DNA of 64,000 bases, from contig JAGAQI010000047.1 in assembly GCA_017622795.1 (NCBI GenBank), forward strand, positions 186,001 to 250,000. Reading direction: 5' to 3'. Numbering within the stretch: the first letter of the stretch is position 1; each line of letters opens with the position of its first letter. The position numbers were made by a program, and so were the translations under genes. Under the pieces are notes generated by a model. That model saw only the letters and a program-made list of their open reading frames with translations. It did no database searches and was not told the origin of the DNA. This document shows, piece by piece, positions 32,538 to 41,358 of this stretch. Source of the stretch: Lachnospiraceae bacterium. GTDB lineage: Bacteria > Bacillota > Clostridia > Lachnospirales > Lachnospiraceae.

Positions 32538-34679
32538 ATGAAAAAATTTATGACTTCCCTGCTGCTGGTGTTGCTTCTGTTTGCACTTTCCGGCTGCGCA
32601 GGCAAAACCACCGGCACATCGGACAATGCTTCCGGTTCCGGCACTTCTGACACCGGAACTTCTTCCGATGCCACACCGGGCACCAACTCCGGAGCAACTG
32701 GTAACCAGACTTCCGGCAAACCGCTTCCTACGCCAACAGAAACCATCACGCCTACTCCGACACCGGAGGGGGACTACGTAGGCTTCAGTTTAGAGAGCGG
32801 ATTCTATGACAAGAATCAGGAGCTTACCTTGTATTGTAACGTGCCGGGTGCAAAAATCTATTATACCTTAGACGGCAGCATTCCGACAGAAAGCTCCACC
32901 TTATACGAAGCTCCGATTACACTGAAAAACAGAACCTCTGAGCCAAATGTATTGTCTGCCCAGACCGACATTGCTCCGAACTATACTTATTCTCTAAACT
33001 TTAAAGTAGACAAGGGTACCGTCATCCGCGCCATTGCTGTTTTGCCGGACGGTTCGACTACTAATGTGTTCCACGGAACTTATTTTGTAGGCATTGACCG
33101 CTCCAAATATCTGGATGTTCCGGTCATTTCCCTGGTTACCGAATTTGATAATCTGTTCGATTACGAAACCGGTATTTATACTCTTGGTAAAACTTATGAC
33201 GATTTCGTTTCCGACCCGGCAAATGCGGCGCTGGAAAGCTGGCAGATGCAGGGTAACTATACCAACCGCGGCCGCGAATGGGAGCGTCCGGTTTCCGTAG
33301 AGCTTATCACCGCCAATGAAATTCCGGGCTTTAAGCAGGACATGGGTATGCGTATCATGGGTGCCAGCACCCGTAACCAGGCCCAGAAGAGTATCCGCAT
33401 CTACGCCCGCGAGGATTACGGCAAAAAGAACTTAAAATACGAGCTCATTCCGGGCAACCTGAAGTCCGACGGCACCGATATTTTAAGAAAGTATAAATCC
33501 TTTGTTCTCCGTATCGGCGGTAACGATGCAGACTTCGGCCGTCTCCGTGACCCGTATCTGCAAAATCTCGTGCAGGGTGCCAACTTTGAAACCCAGCAGC
33601 ATACGCCTTGTGTTGTGTTCATCAACGGCGAATACTGGGGCATGTACACCATCACTGAGGACTACAGCGATAACTACTTCGAAAATAACTACGGCATCGA
33701 CAATAACAACATTGTTCTTATCAAGAAAGGTGAAGTGGAAGACGGCGAAGATGCCGATATCGAACTATACCACGACTTATTCAATTTCATAACCTGCAAC
33801 GATATGTCTGATGAGGCAAACTACGCTAAGGCATGTGAAATGTTAGACATGGATTCCTTCATCGACTACTGTGCATTTAATCTTTATATTTTCAACAAGG
33901 ACAGTATCTTTGATAACAACAACTGGCGCATGTGGCGTGTCCGCAACGCCGACGGAGCTACAGAATGGTCTGACGGTAAATGGCGTATGGCCCTTTATGA
34001 CACCGATTTCTCCACCGGTATTTACGATGGTCCGGACAGCGCCAACACCGATAATATCAGCGGCGTTCTGGAAGCGTATTCTGACGAAGAATACACGAAA
34101 AACATAGAAGAATATGCTCCGGTCGAAATCTTCCGTTCCCTGATGAAGAACGAGAGCTTCAAGCACGATTTTATTCTTGCCCTTTGCGACATGAGAAATA
34201 TTTACTTAGAGCCTAAAGTAGCAAAGCGGGCACTGGATTCCATGTCCGGTACATACACCACACTGCTTTCCGATTCCTGGAAGCGTTTTGGTCCCGACTG
34301 GATTGCCATGAATCCGGAAGGCCACCATGCCGGCAAGTTTAAGGATTTGAGCAGCTTCATTTCCAAGCGTTATGTTGCCATGCCAAACATGGTGAAAAAG
34401 ATTTTCGATATGAGTTCCGCTTCCAAGTTAAGTCTGAATGTCAACGATAAGTCCATGGGTACCATTCTGGTAAACGGACGTGCCTTAGACATGCAGTTTG
34501 ATTTTGGCGGTATGTATTATCCGGAGCTTACCGTAAACATCACTGCGGCACCTGCCGACGGATACAAATTTGTCCGTTGGGAAGTAAAGAAGGGCAAGCT
34601 TGCGGATGAAACCGCCGCTTCCCAGGATATTCAACTGGAATCTGCCATGACGTTGCAGGCAGTTTTTGAGGTTAAATAA
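32538..34679 (+). CDS. CotH-kinase-family lipoprotein (second of a tandem pair)
   Basis: 713 residues; AGAAAGGACA upstream. Lipobox LSGC, a longer Ser/Gly/Thr linker than its neighbour, then the same architecture: chitobiase-C-like module with YYTLDGSIPTESSTLYE, CotH domain with RIMGASTRNQAQKSIRIYA, FVLRIGGNDADFGRLRDPY, GEYWGMYTITEDY and ALYDTDFSTG (about 485-494), and an InlB-like C-terminus (ADGYKFVRWEV). Long identical stretches with the first copy show that it is a paralogue from tandem duplication. The linker and the sequence after the metal motif have diverged most. Surface-anchored; substrate unknown. Confidence 0.9.
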   Translation: MKKFMTSLLLVLLLFALSGCAGKTTGTSDNASGSGTSDTGTSSDATPGTNSGATGNQTSGKPLPTPTETITPTPTPEGDYVGFSLESGFYDKNQELTLYCNVPGAKIYYTLDGSIPTESSTLYEAPITLKNRTSEPNVLSAQTDIAPNYTYSLNFKVDKGTVIRAIAVLPDGSTTNVFHGTYFVGIDRSKYLDVPVISLVTEFDNLFDYETGIYTLGKTYDDFVSDPANAALESWQMQGNYTNRGREWERPVSVELITANEIPGFKQDMGMRIMGASTRNQAQKSIRIYAREDYGKKNLKYELIPGNLKSDGTDILRKYKSFVLRIGGNDADFGRLRDPYLQNLVQGANFETQQHTPCVVFINGEYWGMYTITEDYSDNYFENNYGIDNNNIVLIKKGEVEDGEDADIELYHDLFNFITCNDMSDEANYAKACEMLDMDSFIDYCAFNLYIFNKDSIFDNNNWRMWRVRNADGATEWSDGKWRMALYDTDFSTGIYDGPDSANTDNISGVLEAYSDEEYTKNIEEYAPVEIFRSLMKNESFKHDFILALCDMRNIYLEPKVAKRALDSMSGTYTTLLSDSWKRFGPDWIAMNPEGHHAGKFKDLSSFISKRYVAMPNMVKKIFDMSSASKLSLNVNDKSMGTILVNGRALDMQFDFGGMYYPELTVNITAAPADGYKFVRWEVKKGKLADETAASQDIQLESAMTLQAVFEVK

Positions 34680-34721
34680 AAAATCAGCATCTTTATGTCA
34701 TACATAAAGATGCTGATTTTA
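34679..34721 (+). terminator. bidirectional intrinsic terminator
   Basis: A perfect 18-bp stem: AAAATCAGCATCTTTATG, loop TCATA, then the complement ending GATTTT. It separates the second CotH gene (stop 34679) from the converging polyamine operon (stop 34719), with A and T runs on both sides. Confidence 0.9.
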
Positions 34722-35993
34722 TTTTGTGTGCTGCAAGGTGCCAAGGCGATTTTTAAAATCTCTATATCCAAAATCCGTTAATTGCAGTAATTCTCCCTCC
34801 GCCGTTCTTTTCCAGATATTTGGCAGCGGCATGCCGTTAAAGGTGTTGTTTTTGCAGGTGGTGTAAATGGCCATGTCTTCAAAGATAAGCAGGTCACCTT
34901 CCTGCAGTTCTTGTTTGAAATAGTAATCGCTGATAACATCGCCGGCAAGACAGGTAGGGCCTGCCAGGCGGTACCTGTTGGTGTATAATGACATATTGTT
35001 ACCAGGTTCCGCTTCCTGTGTCTGTACCGCATTTTCGATATCCTCTACCTTTACTGCGCCATACAATGGCGGCGTATACGGCATTTCAATAACATCCGGC
35101 ATATGACAGGCTGCAGAAGCATCCAGGATGGCAATCTTTGTACCACCGTTGGTTACCACGTCCAGTACACGGCTCACCAGATATCCGGCATTTAAAGCCA
35201 CTGCTTCTCCCGGCTCCAAATATACTTCCACGTTCCACTTTTCTTTTGCATAAGCAATGCACTTCTCTAAGATATCCACATCATATCCCGGCTTTGTGAT
35301 ATGATGTCCACCACCCATGTTCAACCATTGCATTTGTGGCAATACATCGCCAAACCCGGCTTCTACTGCCCGCAATGTTATTTCCAATGCATCCGCATCC
35401 TGCTCACATAAGGTGTGGAAATGCAGCCCGTCCAGAAGCTGCAAAAGTTCTTCCGTCATTTCCTTATTCCACACATCTCTTGTTACTCCAAGGCGGCTTC
35501 CCGGTGCACACGGGTCATAAATAGCATGACCTTCCTGGGTGGAACATTCCGGATTAATGCGAAGTCCTACACTTTTTCCGGCATCCTTTGCCCGCTTTCC
35601 GAATTTTTCTAACTGACGGACGGAATTAAACACGATATGATCTGCATACCGTAACAGTTCTTCAAATTCATCATCACGGTAAGCTCCGCAAAACACATGA
35701 ACTTCTTTTCCCGGCATTTCCTCTGCTCCAAGGCGGGCTTCAAAAAGTCCGCTGGCTTCCGTTCCGGCAAGATACTTTGCCAGCAGCGGATAGCAGTCAT
35801 AATTAGAAAATGCTTTTTGTGCCAGCAATATTTTGCAGCCGGTACGGGCAACTACGCCCGCCAGGATTTCTCCGTTCTGTTGCAGTTTCTCCTCGTCTAT
35901 GACATAACAGGGTGTCGGCAACGTTCCAAACTCCTTTGGAAGCTTCCTTTGATTACGTCCGGCATATACCAAAGTTTTATCCAAATTTTCCAT
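34719..35993 (-). CDS. nspC: carboxyspermidine/carboxynorspermidine decarboxylase
   Basis: 424 residues, PLP enzyme of the alanine-racemase-fold decarboxylases. N-terminal TLPTPCYVIDEEKLQQN; PLP lysine in LLAQKAFSNYDCYP (about 61); then NPECSTQEGHAIYDPCAPGS, MGGGHHITKPGYD, VYLEPGEAVALNAG and LAGPTCLAGD. Removes CO2 from carboxyspermidine to give spermidine. Its ATG shares one base with the stop of the carboxyspermidine dehydrogenase gene, showing coupling. Last gene of the polyamine operon. Confidence 0.93.
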   Translation of the reverse strand: MENLDKTLVYAGRNQRKLPKEFGTLPTPCYVIDEEKLQQNGEILAGVVARTGCKILLAQKAFSNYDCYPLLAKYLAGTEASGLFEARLGAEEMPGKEVHVFCGAYRDDEFEELLRYADHIVFNSVRQLEKFGKRAKDAGKSVGLRINPECSTQEGHAIYDPCAPGSRLGVTRDVWNKEMTEELLQLLDGLHFHTLCEQDADALEITLRAVEAGFGDVLPQMQWLNMGGGHHITKPGYDVDILEKCIAYAKEKWNVEVYLEPGEAVALNAGYLVSRVLDVVTNGGTKIAILDASAACHMPDVIEMPYTPPLYGAVKVEDIENAVQTQEAEPGNNMSLYTNRYRLAGPTCLAGDVISDYYFKQELQEGDLLIFEDMAIYTTCKNNTFNGMPLPNIWKRTAEGELLQLTDFGYRDFKNRLGTLQHTK

Positions 35994-37252
35994 TAGTCCA
36001 CCAGCTCCGGATTGAAATTTTCTTTCCGCGGTAACCCATACTTGTCCAGAGCATCCAGGAATGGGTCCGGATCAAATTCTTCCACAGTATATACGCCTGC
36101 CTTATTCCATTTGCCGGTAAGCAGCATCAGAGCGCCGCACATGGCCGGAACACCGGTGGTATAGCTGATAGCCTGGCTCTGTACTTCCTTGTAGCATTCC
36201 TGATGGTCACACACGTTATAAATATAATAGGTCTTATCTTTGCCGTCCTTCTTGCCGGTAAAGATGCAGCCGATGTTGGTCTTGCCGTGGGTACGTGGTC
36301 CAAGGCTTGCAGGGTCCGGAAGAAGTGCCTTCAAAAACTTAATCGGCACAATTTCGTGACCTTCAAACTCAATTGGTGTGGTGGAAAGCATACCTACGTT
36401 TTCCAGACACTTCATATGGGTCAGATAACTCTGTCCAAAGGTCATAAAGAAACGGATTCTCTTTACCTCCGGAATATTTAGCGCCAGGGACTCGATTTCC
36501 TCATGATGCAGCAGGTACATGTCCTTGTCTCCTACACAGTCAAAGTTATACTCTCTTTTGATGCTCATGGCAGGAATCTCCACCCAGTGGCCATCCTCCC
36601 AGTAACTGCCCGGTGCGGAAACCTCACGAAGGTTTACCTCCGGATTAAAGTTGGTAGCAAACGGATACCCGTGGTCGCCGCCGTTGCAGTCCAAAATATC
36701 AATGGTATCGATGGTATCAAACTCATGCTTCTTTGCATAAGCACAGTATGCCTGGGTAACACCCGGGTCAAAGCCGCAGCCAAGCAGTGCGGTAAGACCT
36801 GCTTTCTCAAACTTTTCCCGGTAAGCCCACTGCCAGCTGTAATCAAAGTACGCGGAAAATCCGGCTTCTTTACAGCGCTTTTCATAAATAGCACGCCACT
36901 CAGGGTCTTCCGTATCCTCCGGCTCATAATTTGCAGTATCCATATAGTTGACACCGCAGGCAAGGCAGGCATCCATAATAGTTAAATCCTGATACGGCAG
37001 GGCAATATTCATTACTAAATCCGGTTGATAGGACTTGATTAAATCAATTACCTGCTGTACATCATCCGCGTCTACCTGTGCGGTTGTAATTTTTGTCTTT
37101 GTTTTTCCTTCTAAATCGTTTGCCAGGGCATCACACTTTTCCTTGGTTCGGCTGGCGATACAAAGCTCGGTGAACACCTCACTTACCTGACAGCATTTTC
37201 TGATTGCTACATTTGCTACGCCACCGCAGCCGATTACTAATACTCTGCTCAT
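35993..37252 (-). CDS. carboxyspermidine dehydrogenase (saccharopine dehydrogenase family)
   Basis: 419 residues. NAD(P) site VLVIGCGGVANVAIRKC at the N-terminus, then CIASRTKEKCD, VMNIALPYQDLTIMDACL, YEPEDTEDPEWRAIYEK and LLGCGFDPGVTQAYCAYAKK. The LYS1-like fold paired with nspC identifies the enzyme that condenses putrescine with aspartate semialdehyde and reduces the product to carboxyspermidine. It could alternatively use agmatine (carboxyaminopropylagmatine route) in related bacteria. Cytoplasmic. Fourth gene of the operon. Confidence 0.92.
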   Translation of the reverse strand: MSRVLVIGCGGVANVAIRKCCQVSEVFTELCIASRTKEKCDALANDLEGKTKTKITTAQVDADDVQQVIDLIKSYQPDLVMNIALPYQDLTIMDACLACGVNYMDTANYEPEDTEDPEWRAIYEKRCKEAGFSAYFDYSWQWAYREKFEKAGLTALLGCGFDPGVTQAYCAYAKKHEFDTIDTIDILDCNGGDHGYPFATNFNPEVNLREVSAPGSYWEDGHWVEIPAMSIKREYNFDCVGDKDMYLLHHEEIESLALNIPEVKRIRFFMTFGQSYLTHMKCLENVGMLSTTPIEFEGHEIVPIKFLKALLPDPASLGPRTHGKTNIGCIFTGKKDGKDKTYYIYNVCDHQECYKEVQSQAISYTTGVPAMCGALMLLTGKWNKAGVYTVEEFDPDPFLDALDKYGLPRKENFNPELVD

Positions 37253-37328
37253 TGTTGCATTCTCCTTCTTTCTCCAAACTTATTACACTACTCTATATAC
37301 ACTTACAAAATATCTTCGCGTAACCACC

Positions 37329-38186
37329 TTACTTGCATAGCGCCAGCAACAGTTCCCGCAACACTTTACATGCTGTTGCCGTAGATACGCTGCTGGCATC
37401 CAGCATCGGCGCCAGTTCATTCACATCTGCTCCCACAACCGTTGCCGTTGCCACCTGGCGGATGGCGTCTAACAGCTGTATAAAGGTAACGCCGCCGGCC
37501 TCAGGAGTGCCTGTTCCCGGAAAAACCGAAGGATCCAGGCAATCCAAATCAATCGTAACATAAACCGGCTTGTTATTCTCCCGGAGCTCTCTTACCAGTT
37601 CCGTAAGGCCGTGGAATCCGAACTTGTGCATGTCGGTATGCTGTTTTGCAAACTCAAACTCGGCCCGTTCTCCGCTGCGGATACAAAACTGGTGGATGCG
37701 GTTCTCTCCCAGCAGCTCAAAGCATCGCCGCATGACGCAGGCGTGGCTGAAGCGTGCACCCAGATAGTCCTCACGCAAATCTGCGTGGGCATCAAAATGT
37801 ATGATATGTAACTCCGGATAGCGCTCTGCCATTGCCCGGACAGCTCCCAAGGTTACCAGATGCTCACCGCCAAGAAGCAGCGGCAGCTTTCCGTCGGATA
37901 AAATCTGTTCTGTCCGGTCTTCAATATCTTTCAATGCACTTTCTGCACTGCCAAAGCAAAGCTCCAAATCCCCGGAATCAAATACTTTGCAGTCCGTCAA
38001 ATCCTTATCCTGATACGGGCTGTAGGTCTCCAGACCGAAGCTTTCGTGCCGCATGGCAGAAGAACCGAATCTTGCCCCCGGACGAAAACTTGTCGTGGAG
38101 TCAAAGGGCGCACCGAACAGAACAATCTGCGCCTCCTCATATTCCGAATCGCACCCGATAAAGGTCTCTATGTTTTTACTAAGCAT
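37329..38186 (-). CDS. speB: agmatinase (ureohydrolase family)
   Basis: 285 residues, the size of Bacillus SpeB. The Mn-binding ureohydrolase motifs are all present: LLLGGEHLVTLGAVRA, IIHFDAHADLREDYLG and VYVTIDLDCLDPSVFPGTGTP, then GGVTFIQLL. Hydrolyses agmatine to putrescine and urea. Following speE and arginine decarboxylase, it completes arginine-to-putrescine conversion. Confidence 0.95.
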   Translation of the reverse strand: MLSKNIETFIGCDSEYEEAQIVLFGAPFDSTTSFRPGARFGSSAMRHESFGLETYSPYQDKDLTDCKVFDSGDLELCFGSAESALKDIEDRTEQILSDGKLPLLLGGEHLVTLGAVRAMAERYPELHIIHFDAHADLREDYLGARFSHACVMRRCFELLGENRIHQFCIRSGERAEFEFAKQHTDMHKFGFHGLTELVRELRENNKPVYVTIDLDCLDPSVFPGTGTPEAGGVTFIQLLDAIRQVATATVVGADVNELAPMLDASSVSTATACKVLRELLLALCK

Positions 38187-38210
38187 GTACTTCTCCTTTC
38201 CAAAACCTGC

Positions 38211-39080
38211 CTATTTACAGCAGTTTTCCTGTTCCACTTCCTCCAGCATCTCCTCCAGATACGCCGGCAGATAAAAGGAACCGATGTGCAGCTTCGTGGT
38301 GTAATATCTCGTTCTTAAATGCAGATTCTTCCATTTTTTGGCATCAAAATCATCCACCGGATGATACTTTTTACTGGCAAAGCCGAACAGCCAGTAGCCC
38401 GCCGCATAGGTCGGAATGTGGGCCTGATATACGCGGCTGATAGGAAACGTGGATACAATCCGTTTGTGGCTTCTCTGCATCGCTTCCGCATCGTGCTTGT
38501 AAAACGGGCTTCCCTGCTGGTTAACCATGATACCGTCTTCCTTCAGGGCGTTAAAACAGATGCCGTAAAACTCCTTTGTAAAGTAGCCTTCCGACGGGCC
38601 GAAGGGGTCATTGGAATCCACAATAATCAAATCATAACAGTTGCTGCAACGCCGGATAAACCGCAGGGCATTGTCATAGGTGATATGTACCCGGCTGTCG
38701 TCCAGACGGCTGGCATTTTCCGGCAAGTAAGTCCGACAGGCCTCAATTACCTGAGGGTCCATTTCCACCAAATCAATCCGCTCGATACTTTCGTACCGCG
38801 CCAGCTCCTTTACCACTCCGCCGTCTCCCGCACCGATGACCAGCACATCCCTTACCTTCGGATGCACCGACATCGGCACATGGGTAATCATTTCGTCATA
38901 TATAAATTCATCCCGCTCCGTCAGCATAACATTGCCGTCCAGCGTCAGCACCTTGCCGAACTCCGGAGTTTCAAAAATATCTATCTGCTGGAATTCACTT
39001 TTACCGGAATACAAATGCCGGTTCACCCGGATACTGTGTTTTACATCCGGGGCATGAAATTCACTAAACCATAAATCCAT
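38211..39080 (-). CDS. speE: spermidine synthase (aminopropyltransferase)
   Basis: 289 residues from ATG 39080 (AAGGAG upstream); a start at 39116 would add 12 residues without support. Motifs are MDLWFSEFHAPDVKHSIRV, LTLDGNVMLTERDEFIYDEM, VLVIGAGDGGVVKELARY (decarboxylated-SAM site), DLVEMDPQVIEACR and LIIVDSNDPFGPSEGYFTKE (catalytic Asp). All residues expected for aminopropyl transfer to putrescine look intact. The co-substrate requires SpeD, which is not in this operon. Confidence 0.93.
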   Translation of the reverse strand: MDLWFSEFHAPDVKHSIRVNRHLYSGKSEFQQIDIFETPEFGKVLTLDGNVMLTERDEFIYDEMITHVPMSVHPKVRDVLVIGAGDGGVVKELARYESIERIDLVEMDPQVIEACRTYLPENASRLDDSRVHITYDNALRFIRRCSNCYDLIIVDSNDPFGPSEGYFTKEFYGICFNALKEDGIMVNQQGSPFYKHDAEAMQRSHKRIVSTFPISRVYQAHIPTYAAGYWLFGFASKKYHPVDDFDAKKWKNLHLRTRYYTTKLHIGSFYLPAYLEEMLEEVEQENCCK

Positions 39081-39125
39081 GTTCTTTCTCCTTTCTGCCT
39101 GTAATTTCGTTGCCATATCACGGCC

Positions 39126-40583
39126 TTATACAAGCACGTTGATATTCAAAATCTCCGGATCCTCCGGACCGGTCAGGGAACAACCCTTCACTTTTGCATA
39201 TTCTATGTAATCCAGAATATCCTGCGTGATGCGCTCTCCCGGCGCCAGAATCGGGATTCCCGGCGGATAACACATAACAAACTCACTACAGACCATGCCG
39301 GCACTATCCTTTAACGGAATGCTCCGTTTCGCCGCGTAGAAGGCCTCCTGCGGACTTAATACCACCTCAGGGTCTATGTACTCCTGACTAAGCAATCCGC
39401 TTCCGTCTAACTGGAATCTGCGGCGTATTTCCGCCAAAGCACTTACCAATCGTTCCAGCTCCTGCGGGCGGTCCCCGATGGAAAGATAGGCTAAAATATT
39501 TCCGATGTCACCAAACTCAATTTGAATGTCATATTCATCCCGGAGCAGGTCGTACACTTCAATGCCCGCCAGCCCAATGTCACGGGTGTGGACACTGAGC
39601 TTGGTCGGGTCAAAATCATAAATGGAGTTACCGTTAATCAGCTCTCTGCCAAAGGCATAGTACCCGCCGATTGCATTGATTTCTTCCCTTGCATACTCCG
39701 CCATCTCAATCACCTTTTTAAAAACCTGCTTGCCCCGCTGCACCAGGTTTCTGCGACTGATATCAAGACTGGACATCAAAAGATAGCTGCCGGAGGTGGT
39801 CTGGGTCAGGTTGATAATCTGACGCACATGTCCCACATTCATCCGCGGTCCGATAAGAAGCAGGCTGGACTGGGTCAGGCTGCCGCCGCTTTTATGCATG
39901 GAGACTGCTGCCATATCGGCACCTGCCGCCATGGCCGACACCGGCATTCCTTCTCCAAAGTAAAAGTGAGTACCGTGAGCCTCATCTGCCAGACAATACA
40001 TGCCCGCATCGTGGGCCATTTTTACAATCGTCCGCAGGTCACTGCACACGCCGTAATAAGTCGGATTATTTACAAACACAGCCACGGCATCCGGATGTTC
40101 CGCAATGGCCTTTGCCACCTGCTCTCTCTGCATACCGAGGGAAATTCCCAAACGGCAGTCCACCTCCGGATTTACATACACCGGAATGGCGCCGCAAAGC
40201 ACCAAGGCATTGATAACACTTCGGTGTACATTTCTCGGCAGAATAATTTTATCTCCCCGTTTACAAGTGGATAACACCATGCTCTGCACCGAGCTGGTGG
40301 TTCCGCCTACCATAAGGAAGGCATGGGCTGCACCAAAGGCATCTGCTGCCAGCATCTCTGCCTCATGAATGACAGACACCGGATGGCACAAATTATCTAA
40401 CGGTTTCATACTGTTTACGTCGATACCAACGCACTGTTCCCCTAAAAACTCCGTCAGCTCTGGATTTCCTTTGCCATGCTTATGCCCCGGCACGTCAAAG
40501 GGAACAACCCGCATTTGTCTGAAATTTTGTAATGCCTCATAAATCGGGGCTCTGGATTGGTCAACGATTGTTTTTTCACTCAT
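39126..40583 (-). CDS. speA: arginine (Orn/Lys/Arg family) decarboxylase
   Basis: 485 residues from ATG 40583 (AGAGAGGTG upstream); an in-frame start at 40637 falls inside the terminator hairpin and is rejected. Fold-type I PLP decarboxylase of the short Bacillus SpeA/YaaO type: FDVPGHKHGKGNPEL, FLMVGGTTSSVQSM, LPRNVHRSVINAL, VNNPTYYGVC, DEAHGTHFYFG, and the PLP lysine in AVSMHKSGGSLTQSS (about 230). The neighbouring agmatinase makes arginine the likely substrate. First gene of the operon, under a long leader. Confidence 0.9.
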   Translation of the reverse strand: MSEKTIVDQSRAPIYEALQNFRQMRVVPFDVPGHKHGKGNPELTEFLGEQCVGIDVNSMKPLDNLCHPVSVIHEAEMLAADAFGAAHAFLMVGGTTSSVQSMVLSTCKRGDKIILPRNVHRSVINALVLCGAIPVYVNPEVDCRLGISLGMQREQVAKAIAEHPDAVAVFVNNPTYYGVCSDLRTIVKMAHDAGMYCLADEAHGTHFYFGEGMPVSAMAAGADMAAVSMHKSGGSLTQSSLLLIGPRMNVGHVRQIINLTQTTSGSYLLMSSLDISRRNLVQRGKQVFKKVIEMAEYAREEINAIGGYYAFGRELINGNSIYDFDPTKLSVHTRDIGLAGIEVYDLLRDEYDIQIEFGDIGNILAYLSIGDRPQELERLVSALAEIRRRFQLDGSGLLSQEYIDPEVVLSPQEAFYAAKRSIPLKDSAGMVCSEFVMCYPPGIPILAPGERITQDILDYIEYAKVKGCSLTGPEDPEILNINVLV

Positions 40584-40936
40584 AGGACACCTCTCTTGTT
40601 CTGATAAAATAAAAAGACGCAGGCTGCGTCTACACACAGCTTGCGTCCATTAATCATTAATCCAAAACAATATCAAACTATCTCCACGTATGCCGAAGCA
40701 CACAAATACAACTATCACATTGTACGGCAAATAAAAACTATTTGCCCACAATCAAACCGGAGCGGATACAGGATTCTCAGAGTCTATATAGCAACAATAC
40801 TTTTACTACTCTTATTGACCGTTTCACAAGTCTGCGTCATAAAACGCATTTCGGTTATAAAGTAACCAACTTATAAAATTTGAGCTTTTAACTCAATCAA
40901 TAAAGGAAAGACTCTGAATCTCAGTTTTCTTTTCCG
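40584..40936 (-). promoter_or_regulatory. structured leader RNA of the polyamine operon (candidate riboswitch or attenuator)
   Basis: About 350 transcribed bases with no convincing ORF. Reading the minus strand, GATTCAGAGTC (40920-40910) pairs with GACTCTGAGAATC (40784-40772), closing a domain. The domain contains hairpins TTGAG/CTCAA (40896-40880), GGTTA/TAACC (40867-40853) and TGCGT/ACGCA (40848-40833). After it come GGCAAATA/TATTTGCC, a GTGTGC-TTCG-GCATAC hairpin and an intrinsic terminator (40611-40647) just before speA. This multi-branched domain plus terminator is the layout of a transcription-attenuating riboswitch. It does not match a class I can recognise by eye. Confidence 0.7.
40606..40648 (-). 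terminator. leader terminator before speA
   Basis: Minus strand GACGCAAGCTG pairs with CAGCCTGCGTC (one A-C mismatch), followed by TTTTTATTTTATC. It ends about 25 bases before the speA ATG, so it can only work as a conditional attenuator. Confidence 0.8.
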
Positions 40937-40942
40937 AATTAA

Positions 40943-40971
40943 GTTATATATTATTTTCCTTTTTTTGTCAA
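40943..40971 (-). promoter_or_regulatory. promoter of the polyamine operon
   Basis: Minus strand TTGACA (40971-40966), 17 bases, TATAAC (40948-40943). Predicted start near 40936. Confidence 0.75.
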
Positions 40972-41028
40972 TACTTTTTCACAAAAATTCTGTAATTCAT
41001 TAAAGTGATGCTCTGTCAGCTTGTCAAA

Positions 41029-41358
41029 CTAATAATATCTCCACATCTGAAGCTCTGCCCAGCGGAAGCACAAATCCACCACCGCCATGCCAATAGCAAA
41101 GAAAGTCATCAAAATCAGCAGAAATATTGCTGCTTTATCATACACAATCTTTTTTGTGGAAAAGTTGGAAATCAGCAACTCCAACCCCAGTAAAATCAGC
41201 ATCACCGGCCACAGGGAAAACATCATCTGATACTCCACCATGTCAAAGAACAGATGGAGTAAAAACATCACGCCGTACCCTATCATGCTGATGCCTGCAG
41301 TTACAGAACCCACCCGGTGGGAACGGTACGTTGTTACAGCATTATCTTTCGTCTCCAT
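41029..41358 (-). CDS. small membrane protein of the ECF sigma operon (LiaF/LiaI-like N-terminal type)
   Basis: 109 residues from ATG 41358 (AAGGAGGAACTCC upstream). Four hydrophobic segments: VTAGISMIGYGVMFLLHLFF, MFSLWPVMLILLGLELLI and AAIFLLILMTFFAIGMAVV are the clearest. The pattern of paired helices with WPVMLILLGLELL resembles the LiaF/DUF5668-type membrane domain of envelope-stress genes. It overlaps the previous gene by 17 bases. Probably part of cell-envelope response; exact role unknown. Confidence 0.7.
   Translation of the reverse strand: METKDNAVTTYRSHRVGSVTAGISMIGYGVMFLLHLFFDMVEYQMMFSLWPVMLILLGLELLISNFSTKKIVYDKAAIFLLILMTFFAIGMAVVDLCFRWAELQMWRYY

Noticed and set aside
40641..40865. 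74-residue plus-strand frame in the polyamine leader
   Set aside because: No ribosome site, and the sequence is accounted for by RNA structure on the opposite strand.
40584..40936. T-box, SAM-I, lysine or guanidine riboswitch in the speA leader
   Set aside because: The hallmark sequences of these classes (for example the T-box AGGGTGGAACCGCG and the ykkC core) are absent by eye. A covariance search would be needed to exclude distant relatives.
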